DNA of 64,000 nucleotides, taken from positions 1-64,000 of the forward strand of contig JAHAYJ010000017.1 of assembly GCA_018384375.1 (NCBI GenBank). The letters are read 5' to 3'. Below the pieces are notes generated by a model that saw only the letters and a program-made list of their open reading frames with translations, searched no databases and was not told the origin of the DNA. Made by a program: the position numbers and the translations under genes. This stretch comes from Lachnospiraceae bacterium. GTDB lineage: Bacteria > Bacillota > Clostridia > Lachnospirales > Lachnospiraceae. This document shows positions 15,156 through 23,957 of the stretch, piece after piece. Each line of letters opens with the position of its first letter. Position 1 is the first letter of the stretch.

Positions 15156-17793
15156 GAAGGGAAGAGGACATTTAAAAATCTTTTTTGGATATGCAGCGGG
15201 AGTGGGGAAGACCTATGCCATGCTTCTGGCAGCGCTTTCGGCCAAACAGAGAGGAATCGATGTGGTAGCCGGATATGTGGAACCGCATGAAAGTCCAAAA
15301 ACCATGAAATTACTGCAAGGCCTGGAGCAGATTCCCAGTCTGGTTATTTATGATAATGGAAAAGCGCAGAGGGAATTTGATCTGGATGCTGCTATTAAAA
15401 GAAACCCCACATTGATTCTGATTGATGAATTGGCTCATGCCAATGCCAAGGGATGCCGCCATATAAAACGCTATCAGGATGTAGAAGAACTGTTGCAGGC
15501 AGGAATTGACGTTTATACCACCGTAAACGTGCAGCATATCGAAAGCCTGAATGATATGGTGGCTGCAATAACCGGAATCATGGTGAAGGAGAGGGTTCCT
15601 GACTCCATATTTGACAATGCTTCCCAGGTGGAATTAATTGATATAGAACCGCAGGAATTGCAGGAAAGACTGCAGGCAGGAGATATATACAGCAGGGAAC
15701 AGACAGAACAGTCAGCGGATAGTTTTTTTCAAATGAAAAATCTGATCGCGCTGAGAGAAATTGCCCTGCGAAGATGTGCAGATCGGATCAGTACGCTTTC
15801 ACAGGAGGCCCGGATTAAGAGCGGTGGTGATTATCACACCGATGAGCATATTCTGGTCTGCCTGTCACCGGCACCTTCCAATATGAAGATTATCCGTACT
15901 GCGGCCCGTATGGCAAAAGCATTTCGGGGATCCTTTACGGCACTGTATGTGGAAACACCTGATTTTACTTCCATGGATGAGGAGGATAAAAAGAGACTTC
16001 AAAGTAATATGCATCTTGCCCGGCAGCTGGGTGCAAATATAGAAACGATATACGGAGAGGATGTGCCTTTTCAGATTGCCGAATTTGCCAGGTTATCCGG
16101 TGTTTCCAAGGTCGTGATCGGAAGAAACACTGCAACAAGACGGAGTATTTTTGGAAAACCGGCTTTGACAGAAAGGCTGATTGCACAGGCACCGAATCTG
16201 GATATTCATATTATTCCTGACAGCACTTCCGAGATGGTTTACCGGGTGAAAAAAGCAAGAAGAAAAGCTGAAAATCTGCTAAATGCAGCAGATGTGATCA
16301 AAAGTATCGGAATGATCATGATTGCCACAGGGATCAGCTTTGGCTTTTGGAAGCTGGGGATGAGCGAAGCCAATATTATCATGATGTATATACTGGGAGT
16401 ACTGGTTACATCAGTTATTACAACGCATCAGATTTATAGTCTGATTGCTTCCGCTGTCAGTGTTATTGTATTTAACTTTCTCTTTACGGAACCCCGGTAT
16501 ACACTCCTTGCATATGAAAAGGATTATCCGGTAACCTTCATCACCATGTTTGTGGCGGCATTTTTGACAGGGTCCCTTGCAATCAGGCTGAAAAGACAGG
16601 CGGCGCAGGCTGCCCAAGCAGCTTACCGGACAAAAATACTATTTGACACCAGTCAGCTGCTGGAGGGAATCCGGGAAAAGGAACAGATCATTAATGTGAC
16701 AGCTACGCAGCTGATCAAGCTGCTGAATCGTGATATGGTGGTTTATCTTACGGAGAAGGAGGAGCTATCAACACCACAATTTTTTGCAGCAAACGCTGAA
16801 GCGGAACCGGAAGAATATCTGTCAGATAATGAAAGGGCGGTCGCCGGTTGGGTACTGAAGAATAATAAACATGCAGGGGCAACAACTGATACGCTCTCCG
16901 ATGCGAAATGTCTGTATTTGTCGATCAGGACAAGCAATGCGGTATATGGCGTTGTGGGGATTGTGATTAAGGATAATCCTTTGGATTCCTTTGAAAACAG
17001 TATCCTGCTGTCTATTCTGGGGGAATGCGCACTGGCACTTGAAAACGAAAAAAATGCCAGAGAAAAGGCTGAGGCAGCATTGGTTGCACAAAAGGAGCAG
17101 CTGCGGGCAAATCTGCTCAGATCGATTTCTCATGATCTGCGGACCCCCCTGACATCGATATCCGGCAATGCCAGCAATTTATTGTCAAACGCGGACCAGT
17201 TTGATGAAGAAACAAAAAGACAGTTGTATTCGGATATTTACGATGACTCCATGTGGCTGATCAAGCTGGTTGAAAATCTGCTTTCCGTGACGAAACTGGA
17301 AGAGGGAAAGTTGAACATTCGCCTGCAGGCGGAGCTGCTGGATGAGATTATTACGGAAGCCCTGCAGCACATCAGCAGGCAGAAGACAGAACATAGCATT
17401 TCTTTTCAGGCGGCAGAAGAGATGATCCTTGTCAAGGCAGATGCAAGACTGATCATGCAGGTCATTATCAATCTTGTGGACAATGCGATCAAGTATACCG
17501 GGAAGGGCTCGGAGATTACAATTGCGACACAGAAGCTGGGAGATAGGGCAGTTGTGTGTGTGGCGGATAACGGTCCCGGAATTCCGGATGATATGAAGCC
17601 CCTTGTATTTGAAATGTTCTACAGTGGTGCAAAGGGCATTGCAGACAGCAGAAGAAGCCTGGGTCTGGGATTATTTCTTTGTAAATCAATTATTACAGCC
17701 CATGGCGGGAAGCTTGAACTGACAGACAATTCCCCTCATGGCGCGATATTTACGTTTACGTTACCGATAGAGGAGGTTGATCTGCATGAATAA
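15124..17793 (+). CDS. kdpD: sensor histidine kinase KdpD
   Basis: An 889-residue KdpD. Order: KdpD N-terminal domain with P-loop GYAAGVGKT (22-30) and ILIDELAHAN; a USP-like domain at about 240-370, the site that binds c-di-AMP in some Firmicutes; four closely spaced membrane helices (about 395-495, DUF4118); a GAF-like domain; HisKA with H670 in SISHDLRTPL; HATPase with NLVDNAIKYTG and DNGPGIP. It senses K+ limitation or turgor and phosphorylates KdpE. No kdpFABC genes are present nearby; the linked transport genes are Trk/Ktr type. The start overlaps the 42-residue ORF. Confidence 0.93.
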   Translation: MKTKKIMERSEKGRGHLKIFFGYAAGVGKTYAMLLAALSAKQRGIDVVAGYVEPHESPKTMKLLQGLEQIPSLVIYDNGKAQREFDLDAAIKRNPTLILIDELAHANAKGCRHIKRYQDVEELLQAGIDVYTTVNVQHIESLNDMVAAITGIMVKERVPDSIFDNASQVELIDIEPQELQERLQAGDIYSREQTEQSADSFFQMKNLIALREIALRRCADRISTLSQEARIKSGGDYHTDEHILVCLSPAPSNMKIIRTAARMAKAFRGSFTALYVETPDFTSMDEEDKKRLQSNMHLARQLGANIETIYGEDVPFQIAEFARLSGVSKVVIGRNTATRRSIFGKPALTERLIAQAPNLDIHIIPDSTSEMVYRVKKARRKAENLLNAADVIKSIGMIMIATGISFGFWKLGMSEANIIMMYILGVLVTSVITTHQIYSLIASAVSVIVFNFLFTEPRYTLLAYEKDYPVTFITMFVAAFLTGSLAIRLKRQAAQAAQAAYRTKILFDTSQLLEGIREKEQIINVTATQLIKLLNRDMVVYLTEKEELSTPQFFAANAEAEPEEYLSDNERAVAGWVLKNNKHAGATTDTLSDAKCLYLSIRTSNAVYGVVGIVIKDNPLDSFENSILLSILGECALALENEKNAREKAEAALVAQKEQLRANLLRSISHDLRTPLTSISGNASNLLSNADQFDEETKRQLYSDIYDDSMWLIKLVENLLSVTKLEEGKLNIRLQAELLDEIITEALQHISRQKTEHSISFQAAEEMILVKADARLIMQVIINLVDNAIKYTGKGSEITIATQKLGDRAVVCVADNGPGIPDDMKPLVFEMFYSGAKGIADSRRSLGLGLFLCKSIITAHGGKLELTDNSPHGAIFTFTLPIEEVDLHE

Positions 17794-18484
17794 GACATTG
17801 ATTTTAGTCGTAGAGGATGACAGACCGGTGCAGAATCTGATGATTACGACCTTGAAAGCCCATGATTACAGATATCTGACTGCCATGAGCGGAGAAACAG
17901 CGATTCTGGAGGCTTCCTCTCATAATCCGGATATTATTTTGCTCGATCTGGGATTGCCTGACATGGATGGAATTGAAGTGATCAAGAGAATACGTACCTG
18001 GTCAAATGTACCAATCATCATTATCAGTGCACGAAGCGAAGATTCTGATAAGGTGGAAGCACTTGATGCCGGAGCCGATGACTATCTGACAAAACCGTTT
18101 TCGGTTGAAGAGCTTTTGGCCAGACTTCGTGTTACGGAAAGAAGATTAGTGGCAAATCAGACGGAACAATTACCCTCTGCTGTCTTTGTGAATGGGAAGC
18201 TTCGGGTTGATTTCTCTGCAGGCTGTGCTTATCTGGACGAGGAGGAGCTGCATTTGACGCCAATTGAATATAAGCTCCTTTGTCTGCTCTCCAAGAACGT
18301 AGGAAAGGTGCTGACGCATACATTCATTACACAGAATATCTGGGGACACAGCTGGGAAAATGATGTGGCTTCTCTGCGGGTATTTATGACAACGCTCCGC
18401 AAGAAACTGGAGAAAAATTCCGATTCGGTGCAATACATTCAGACGCATGTGGGTGTGGGCTATCGGATGCTGAAGGTGGAATGA
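17786..18484 (+). CDS. kdpE: response regulator KdpE (OmpR family)
   Basis: A 232-residue response regulator counted from ATG 17786, nine bases after AGGAGG and overlapping the kdpD stop by 8 bp; a TTG at 17777 is less likely. Receiver domain: VVEDDRPVQN acidic pair, phosphoacceptor D54 in ILLDLGLPDMDG, K in LTKPFSVEELLARL. C-terminal OmpR-type winged helix (LTPIEYKLLCLLSKNVGKVL, then LRVFMTTLRKKLE and VGVGYRML). With no kdpFABC in view, its targets may be the adjacent K+ genes, which is inference. Confidence 0.93.
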   Translation: MNKTLILVVEDDRPVQNLMITTLKAHDYRYLTAMSGETAILEASSHNPDIILLDLGLPDMDGIEVIKRIRTWSNVPIIIISARSEDSDKVEALDAGADDYLTKPFSVEELLARLRVTERRLVANQTEQLPSAVFVNGKLRVDFSAGCAYLDEEELHLTPIEYKLLCLLSKNVGKVLTHTFITQNIWGHSWENDVASLRVFMTTLRKKLEKNSDSVQYIQTHVGVGYRMLKVE

Positions 18485-18506
18485 GAAAAAGCGAATATTC
18501 ATGGGA

Positions 18507-18543
18507 AACTCCAATATATTGGTATTAACAGTGTATTGGAGTT
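18507..18543 (+). promoter_or_regulatory. stem-loop overlapping the ribosome site of the ferritin-like gene
   Basis: AACTCCAATA (18507-18516) pairs with TATTGGAGTT (18534-18543) around a 17-nt loop, followed by CTTTTAT. The 3' arm contains the GGAG that serves ATG 18549. It may act as a weak kdpE terminator, as an RNA switch over the ribosome site, or both. Confidence 0.5.
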
Positions 18544-18548
18544 CTTTT

Positions 18549-19094
18549 ATGGAAGAAAAAAGGAATGTATTAGTGAGTACCTGTAGCTTTCGGGATGTAA
18601 AGCCAATTATGATGGATCTGCCCTATCCCCAGCTGCAAGTAAGGGAGAAAAACCGGACTTATGCCAATCTGCTCAGTAATGATTACGCAGGAGCAGTATC
18701 TGAGATGACAGCGATCACGCAATATATTAGTGATGAGAGTCGGTTGTTCTGTGAAGACTGCATGCTGGCAAAAACGATTCTCGGGATTGCCATGGCAGAG
18801 ATGATCCATTTGCAGAAACTGGGAGAGATGATTTTCCTTCTGGGCGGCAATATTGATTTTTCGGCAAGGCAAAGGGATGGAAGAAGCAGAATGTGGACGC
18901 CGCAGTACCTGGCTGTCCCGCAAAATGCAAGGGAGATGCTGTTTGCTGATATCGAAGCGGAAAGGGCAGCCATCAATCAGTATCAAGCACATATGAGAAT
19001 GATAGAAGACAATTACATCAATGCCACGCTGGCAAGAATTATTCAGGATGAAGAATATCATATTATGATTCTGCAGGCGATGGGAAGGGAATAA
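18549..19094 (+). CDS. ferritin-like domain protein
   Basis: A four-helix ferritin-like protein, 181 residues from ATG 18549 (GGAG at 18538). Two half-sites of a di-metal centre are visible: YAGAVSEMTAITQYI with AKTILGIAMAEMIHLQKLGEMI (E and ExxH), then ADIEAERAAINQYQAHM with RIIQDEEYHIMIL (E and ExxH). This is the arrangement of rubrerythrin, bacterioferritin and manganese-catalase-like proteins, but no rubredoxin CxxC domain is present. The function could be peroxide or metal handling. A longer reading from ATG 18501 would run through the stem-loop and is less likely. Confidence 0.75.
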   Translation: MEEKRNVLVSTCSFRDVKPIMMDLPYPQLQVREKNRTYANLLSNDYAGAVSEMTAITQYISDESRLFCEDCMLAKTILGIAMAEMIHLQKLGEMIFLLGGNIDFSARQRDGRSRMWTPQYLAVPQNAREMLFADIEAERAAINQYQAHMRMIEDNYINATLARIIQDEEYHIMILQAMGRE

Positions 19095-19108
19095 CAGATA
19101 AACGGTAA

Positions 19109-19137
19109 TTGACACTGAAACAGCGCCCTGCTATAAT
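19109..19137 (+). promoter_or_regulatory. consensus sigma-A promoter
   Basis: TTGACA at 19109-19114, 17-bp spacer, TATAAT at 19132-19137: a full consensus promoter for the serine hydrolase gene, with AAAGGA before ATG 19197. Confidence 0.85.
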
Positions 19138-19196
19138 CGAATTAAAACATAAATATTCTGACGAAAAAACGTTACTTTGATCTTGAAAGGATAAAA

Positions 19197-20369
19197 ATGA
19201 AAGAACAGTTAGATGAAATAATGCAGAACGCAGTGAAAAACGGGGACACGGCAGGAGTAAACCTTCTTGTTTTGAAGGATGGCAGAGAATGGTTTTATGG
19301 GGAAGCTGGATATCGTAATCTGGAATATAAAAAGCCTATGACACGAGATACGATTTTCCGGCTCTATTCTCAGACAAAGCCGGTTACGGCAGCAGCTGTG
19401 ATGCTGCTTGTTTCCCAGGGAAAAGTGGATCTGGCGGGAGAAGTCTCAGATTATCTTCCTGAGTATAAAGATTTGTATGTGAATAGAAAGGGAGTACGTA
19501 CAAGAGCGGAAAGACCGATGCTGGTGCGTGACTTGATGAATATGACATCAGGTCTTCCGTATCCGGATGCTTCTACAGAAGGAGGCAGACAGAGTGAAAA
19601 ACTGTTTGAACAGGTCGAACAGAAGCTTTATACGGAGCAGCCGGTTACAACTGCTGAATTTTCAAAGCTGATGTCACAGGTGGATCTGTGTTTTGAACCG
19701 GGGGAAAGCTTCATGTATGGAACATCTGCAGACATTCTGGGGGCACTTGTGGAAAAAGTTTCCGGTCTTTCTTTTGGCGAATTTCTATATCAACATTTCT
19801 TTGCTCCGCTTCAGATGAAGGATACTGCTTTTTATGTGCCGGAAGAAAAACAGGATAGGCTGGCAAGAGTATACGACTATTCAGAGAATGGTCTGGTGGA
19901 GGTAAGAACAGATCATTTGGGATTACGATATCTGCGTGAGATTCCACCGGCGTTCGAGTCAGGAGGTGCAGGACTCTGCTCTACGCTGGATGATTACAGT
20001 CACTTTGGGACAATGCTCCTGAATGGTGGCATATATGAAGGAAAACGTATCATGCCGGAATGCGCAGTCAGATATATGACTGCCGGTGGACTCACGAAGG
20101 AGCAGATACCTCAATTGCAGGAGGGATGGGCATGGATGAGAGGATATACCTACGGAAGTCTGATGCGGGTATGCCGGGATGAGAGCCAGGTAACGCTGTT
20201 TTCATCCAGGGGAGAATACGGATGGGACGGATGGCTTGGAACATTTTTCTCCAATGAGCCGGAACATGGCATCACCCTGCTTATGGGGGTTCAGCAGGTG
20301 GAAATCGGTAGAACGGGAACCCTTGTCAGAAAATTAAAGAATTTGGTGATGAGTGAAATCGGAGACTGA
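19197..20369 (+). CDS. serine hydrolase, class C beta-lactamase fold
   Basis: A 390-residue protein of the beta-lactamase/DD-peptidase/esterase EstB family. The catalytic S58-x-x-K61 motif is in FRLYSQTKPVTAAAVM; the tyrosine motif is FMYGTSADILGALV (Y-G-T in place of the Y-x-N of true class C enzymes), as in esterase-like members. LLVRDLMNMTSGLPY-type sequence (here LVRDLMNMTSGLPY) is a family landmark. No signal peptide is present, so it should be cytoplasmic, which argues against antibiotic degradation. It has its own consensus promoter. The natural ester or amide substrate is unknown. Confidence 0.87.
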   Translation: MKEQLDEIMQNAVKNGDTAGVNLLVLKDGREWFYGEAGYRNLEYKKPMTRDTIFRLYSQTKPVTAAAVMLLVSQGKVDLAGEVSDYLPEYKDLYVNRKGVRTRAERPMLVRDLMNMTSGLPYPDASTEGGRQSEKLFEQVEQKLYTEQPVTTAEFSKLMSQVDLCFEPGESFMYGTSADILGALVEKVSGLSFGEFLYQHFFAPLQMKDTAFYVPEEKQDRLARVYDYSENGLVEVRTDHLGLRYLREIPPAFESGGAGLCSTLDDYSHFGTMLLNGGIYEGKRIMPECAVRYMTAGGLTKEQIPQLQEGWAWMRGYTYGSLMRVCRDESQVTLFSSRGEYGWDGWLGTFFSNEPEHGITLLMGVQQVEIGRTGTLVRKLKNLVMSEIGD

Positions 20370-20409
20370 AGCAGGAAAAGTATTTATCGGAAATAATTGG
20401 AAATTGTTC

Positions 20410-20462
20410 TTGACAGAAGATTTATTGTAGGATACAATTTACATACCGTCGGTATGTAAATT
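20410..20462 (+). promoter_or_regulatory. promoter overlapped by a 27-bp palindromic TetR operator
   Basis: TTGACA at 20410-20415, 17-bp spacer, TACAAT at 20433-20438. A perfect palindrome with arms AATTTACATACCG and CGGTATGTAAATT around a central T spans 20436-20462, covering the end of the -10 box and the start site. The core ACATACC-N3-GGTATGT recurs before the MFS gene at 21220-21238. Confidence 0.8.
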
Positions 20463-20487
20463 AATTCATTTCGAAATGGAGACAGAC

Positions 20488-21165
20488 ATGGCTAGAAACA
20501 AATATCCGGAAGAAACACATCAGTTGATTTTGGATGTTTCAACAAAGCTCTTTTTTGAGAAGGGATATGATCAGACATCACTGCAGGACATTATTGACAG
20601 ACTTGGAGGACTGACAAAGGGTGCCATTTATCACCACTTTCGCTCCAAGGAGGAAATCCTGATCGCTGTAGTTGAGCGCCTGAGCGAAGAAAACAACAGG
20701 GAAATGGCAGAGGTGCGGGATGACCCTTCCCTGACAGGGAAGGAAAAGCTGGAAAAAATGTTTTCCAGGTCCCTGACGAATCCGAAGCAGAAGGAAATGT
20801 TTGCGGTAACGCCGAATCTGCTTGAGAACCCCAAGCTTCTGGTCTATTATTTGAAAATGATTGCTTACACGGTCGTGCCGGACTATATCGTGCCGGTGAT
20901 CAGACAGGGAGCAGCGGATGGTTCGATTAACACGCCGTATCCTGAGGAACTTGCTGATGCAATCATGCTTTTGACGGATGTCTGGGTAAATCCGATCATA
21001 TATCCTATGACGGACAGTCAGATGACCAATCGGATTTTGCTGGTCAATGAATTGTTGAAGCCTATGGGAATTGAACTGATTAAGCAGGATATGATTGACT
21101 TTATGAATGAATGTCGAAGGGCACAGGCCGGCAATAGCGGGTCTGAACAGAAAAAGAATAGTTAA
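20488..21165 (+). CDS. TetR/AcrR family repressor of the adjacent MFS pump
   Basis: A 225-residue TetR regulator, start ATG 20488 six bases after GGAG. DNA-binding domain at about residues 8-58: LILDVSTKLFFEKGYDQTSL, then IIDRLGGLTKGAIYHHFRSKEEI. The C-terminal domain is the variable ligand pocket. The palindrome at its own promoter and a near copy before the downstream MFS gene strongly suggest that it represses both and is released by a pump substrate. Linkage and operator sharing are seen; the ligand is unknown. Confidence 0.88.
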   Translation: MARNKYPEETHQLILDVSTKLFFEKGYDQTSLQDIIDRLGGLTKGAIYHHFRSKEEILIAVVERLSEENNREMAEVRDDPSLTGKEKLEKMFSRSLTNPKQKEMFAVTPNLLENPKLLVYYLKMIAYTVVPDYIVPVIRQGAADGSINTPYPEELADAIMLLTDVWVNPIIYPMTDSQMTNRILLVNELLKPMGIELIKQDMIDFMNECRRAQAGNSGSEQKKNS

Positions 21166-21182
21166 AAACAGAAATGCTTTAA

Positions 21183-21238
21183 TTTGGTCAGGAAAGCCTG
21201 ACCAAAAAAATAACCCAAATACATACCGTTGGTATGTA
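21183..21238 (+). promoter_or_regulatory. stem-loop and second TetR operator before the MFS gene
   Basis: TTTGGTCAGG-AAAG-CCTGACCAAA (21183-21206) forms a tight hairpin followed by A residues rather than T, so it is not a standard terminator on this strand. The operator TACATACC-GTT-GGTATGTA lies at 21220-21238, matching the core of the palindrome at 20436-20462. Confidence 0.7.
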
Positions 21239-21259
21239 AAATGATGGAGGAGAGAGAAA

Positions 21260-22507
21260 ATGAGAAATCGAAATTTTATTATGGTAGTATTAGGGCAGAT
21301 TGTGTCCCTGTTCGGCAATGCAATTTTACGATTTGCACTGCCTCTTTATCTGCTCAGTGAGACAGGATCGGCAGCGCTTTTTGGGATAGTCAGTGCCTGT
21401 GCATTTATTCCCATGATTGTGCTTGCTCCCGTAGGTGGAATCTTTGCAGATCGGGTGAATAAAAGAAACATTATGGTAATACTGGATTTTTCTACAGCAT
21501 TGTTGGTGCTTGGCATTATTTTGCTGTTAGGGAAGATGAATCTGGTGGTACTCTTATTCGGCGCCCTGTTTCTGCTTTACGGTATCCAGGGGGCTTACCA
21601 GCCCGCAGTGCAGGCAAGCATACCTGCTTTGCTTTCTGGCGAACAGATCATGCAGGGAAATGCGGTGATTAATTTAGTCAGTTCCTTTTCCGGTCTGATC
21701 GGTCCGGCGATAGGGGGAGCATTGTTTGGTTTTTTCGGAATCATGCCGATTCTGTATGTGAGTACAGGATGCTTTCTGCTCTCCGCAGTGATGGAAATTT
21801 TTATCAGAATCCCCTTTGAAAAGAAGCCGGTTCAGGGAAATGTTTTTGCCATCGGCCTTTCTGATTTAAAAGAAAGCTTTCAGTATATGCGACATGAGCA
21901 GCCGATCATTATGCAGTTTTCCCTGGCAGTTGCTGCAATCAACATGATATTGAGCGCATTGATGATCATCGGACTCCCGGTAATTGTGACGCAGCTTCTG
22001 GATCTTGACAGTGAAACGGCAAACAGATTGTACGGATATGCTCAGGGAGTTATGGCGGCAGGTTCCCTGTGCGGTGGAATGGGAGCAGGGGTACTTGCAG
22101 GAAAGCTGAAGGCAAAAAGCGGCTATCTGCTACTACTCTATGATGCGTTGACACTGATACCGATTGGAATCGCCATTATGCTTCCCCTGCCGGTCATGGT
22201 TTCTTATGGTATCATTATGGTCAGCTGCTTTGTCATGATGTTTCTTGCCACTTTATTTTCTATACAGATTATGTCCTATCTGCAGATGATCGTTCCGGGC
22301 AGCCTGATCGGGAAGGTGATTTCCTGCGCAATGTGCATCGGTATGTGTGCATCACCGATTGGGCAGGCAATTTACGGGAGTCTGTTTGAGATCATGGGTG
22401 ATAAAGTTTTTACTGTGTTCTTTGTGGCAACAGTGCTGACAGTGCTTCTTGCACTTGGACTGAGAGGAGCCTTCAAAAAGCTGGAAAGCTGCCTTATTTC
22501 AAAATAG
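21260..22507 (+). CDS. MFS drug-efflux-type transporter
   Basis: A 415-residue 12-helix MFS protein related to macrolide/multidrug exporters of the MFS_3 type: FIPMIVLAPVGGIFADRVNKRNIM is the signature loop between helices 2 and 3, and LLYGIQGAYQPAVQASIPALL is typical of helix 4. GGAGGAGAG precedes ATG 21260. It lies 94 bp after a TetR gene and shares its operator, so it is probably induced by a compound it exports. The exact substrate cannot be read. Confidence 0.87.
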   Translation: MRNRNFIMVVLGQIVSLFGNAILRFALPLYLLSETGSAALFGIVSACAFIPMIVLAPVGGIFADRVNKRNIMVILDFSTALLVLGIILLLGKMNLVVLLFGALFLLYGIQGAYQPAVQASIPALLSGEQIMQGNAVINLVSSFSGLIGPAIGGALFGFFGIMPILYVSTGCFLLSAVMEIFIRIPFEKKPVQGNVFAIGLSDLKESFQYMRHEQPIIMQFSLAVAAINMILSALMIIGLPVIVTQLLDLDSETANRLYGYAQGVMAAGSLCGGMGAGVLAGKLKAKSGYLLLLYDALTLIPIGIAIMLPLPVMVSYGIIMVSCFVMMFLATLFSIQIMSYLQMIVPGSLIGKVISCAMCIGMCASPIGQAIYGSLFEIMGDKVFTVFFVATVLTVLLALGLRGAFKKLESCLISK

Positions 22508-22565
22508 GACTGTAATTTATTCTCCGCTTATAGTAAAATAGCAGCGTAGCGGGGTGTGATTTTGA

Positions 22566-23924
22566 ATGAAAGCGGAAAAGCTGTGTCTTCAAAAAGAAAA
22601 TATAAAGATAACCATTAACATGGCATGGCCGGCCATTATTGAATCCTTCTTTACAGCCTTTGCGGGATTGGTTGATTCATTGATGGTAAGCGCTCTGGGA
22701 GCCGAAGCTGTGGCAGCGGTTGGCTTAACAACGCAGCCTAAATTTGTCGGATTGTCCTTGTTTTTTGCACTTAATGTGGCAGTATCTGCATTGGTTGCAA
22801 GAAGACGCGGGGAGAACAGGCAGGAAGAAGCAAACCGCATTTTGTATACAACCGTCATTTTTATAATTGCAGCAGCGGTGATACTGAGTATCGCTTTTGT
22901 ACTGCTGGCAAGTCCGATTATTTCTTTATGTGGCTCTGCGCCGGAAACTCATGATGGCGCAGTGGCTTATTTCCAGATCATTATGGGTGGCATGATTTTT
23001 AACTGTATTCAGATGGGAATCAATTCGGCGCAGCGTGGGGCAGGAAATACGAAAATTACCATGCGGACCAATGTCACCTCCAATACAATTAATATTATTG
23101 CAAACTATCTGCTGATTGGCGGACATTTCGGCTTCCCGGCATTAGGTATCCGGGGAGCAGCGCTCGCCACGGTTCTCGGAACAGTGGTTGCAAGTATTAT
23201 GAGTATTCTGTCTATCTGTAAGCCCCAGGGCTTTATCAGCATTCCCTATATTTATAAGAATAAAATTAAGCCTGCATTTTCTACTTTTCGTAACCTCATA
23301 AGAGTTGGTTACAGTGTTTTTTTTGAGCAGCTTCTGATGAGAATCGGATTTATGATGACTTCACTGATGGCAGCTGATCAGGGAACGGCGGCAATGGCGG
23401 CACATCAGGTGGGAATGAATATCATGAGTTTGTCTTTTTCCTTCGGGGATGGTCTGCAGGCTACGGCAGTGGCGCTGATCGGGAGAAGCCTGGGAGCAGG
23501 AAAGCAAAAGCTTGCAAGAGAGTATGGAAAAATATGCCGGATGATAGGCGGGGTGATCTCTGTTTGTCTCGCAGTCATCTATTTTACAGGAGCAAGGGCG
23601 CTTTACTCTCTTTTCTTCCGGGAAGAGGCCATTGTGGAGATCGGCGTCGGCATTATGCATGTGATCATTCTGGTTGTTGTTTTCCAGATCTGTCAGGTAA
23701 TCTATATGGGCTGTTTGCGGGGAGCCGGAGATACCCTCTATACTGCAGTTGCCTCTACCGTCAGTGTCACCATAATCAGAACCGGGGTATCCTATCTTTG
23801 CGGGTATGTCTTAGGAGGAGGAATCATCGGAATCTGGCTTGGCGTATTGGGAGATCAGCTTTCCCGTTTTATTTTTGCATCCACAAGATTTAAAGCCGGA
23901 AAATGGACACAGATTAAAATCTGA
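22566..23924 (+). CDS. MATE family efflux transporter
   Basis: A 452-residue MATE protein with 12 hydrophobic segments in two related halves: MAWPAIIESFFTAFAGLVDS at helix 1, and GYSVFFEQLLMRIGFMMTSL with AAHQVGMNIMSLSFSFGDG at the equivalent place in the second half. LGAEAVAAVGLTTQP and GAGNTKITM are usual MATE blocks. MATE pumps export cationic compounds in exchange for Na+ or H+. It lies 58 bp after the MFS pump and could be co-transcribed, although no shared operator copy is seen directly upstream. Confidence 0.9.
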   Translation: MKAEKLCLQKENIKITINMAWPAIIESFFTAFAGLVDSLMVSALGAEAVAAVGLTTQPKFVGLSLFFALNVAVSALVARRRGENRQEEANRILYTTVIFIIAAAVILSIAFVLLASPIISLCGSAPETHDGAVAYFQIIMGGMIFNCIQMGINSAQRGAGNTKITMRTNVTSNTINIIANYLLIGGHFGFPALGIRGAALATVLGTVVASIMSILSICKPQGFISIPYIYKNKIKPAFSTFRNLIRVGYSVFFEQLLMRIGFMMTSLMAADQGTAAMAAHQVGMNIMSLSFSFGDGLQATAVALIGRSLGAGKQKLAREYGKICRMIGGVISVCLAVIYFTGARALYSLFFREEAIVEIGVGIMHVIILVVVFQICQVIYMGCLRGAGDTLYTAVASTVSVTIIRTGVSYLCGYVLGGGIIGIWLGVLGDQLSRFIFASTRFKAGKWTQIKI

Positions 23925-23957
23925 TTTTTGATGAATAATCTTTAAGGGAGGAGAAAA

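Noticed and set aside
20436-20462. Considered as a terminator hairpin
   Set aside because: The palindrome has no loop or T tract and overlaps the -10 box; a near copy precedes the pump gene, so an operator is the better reading.
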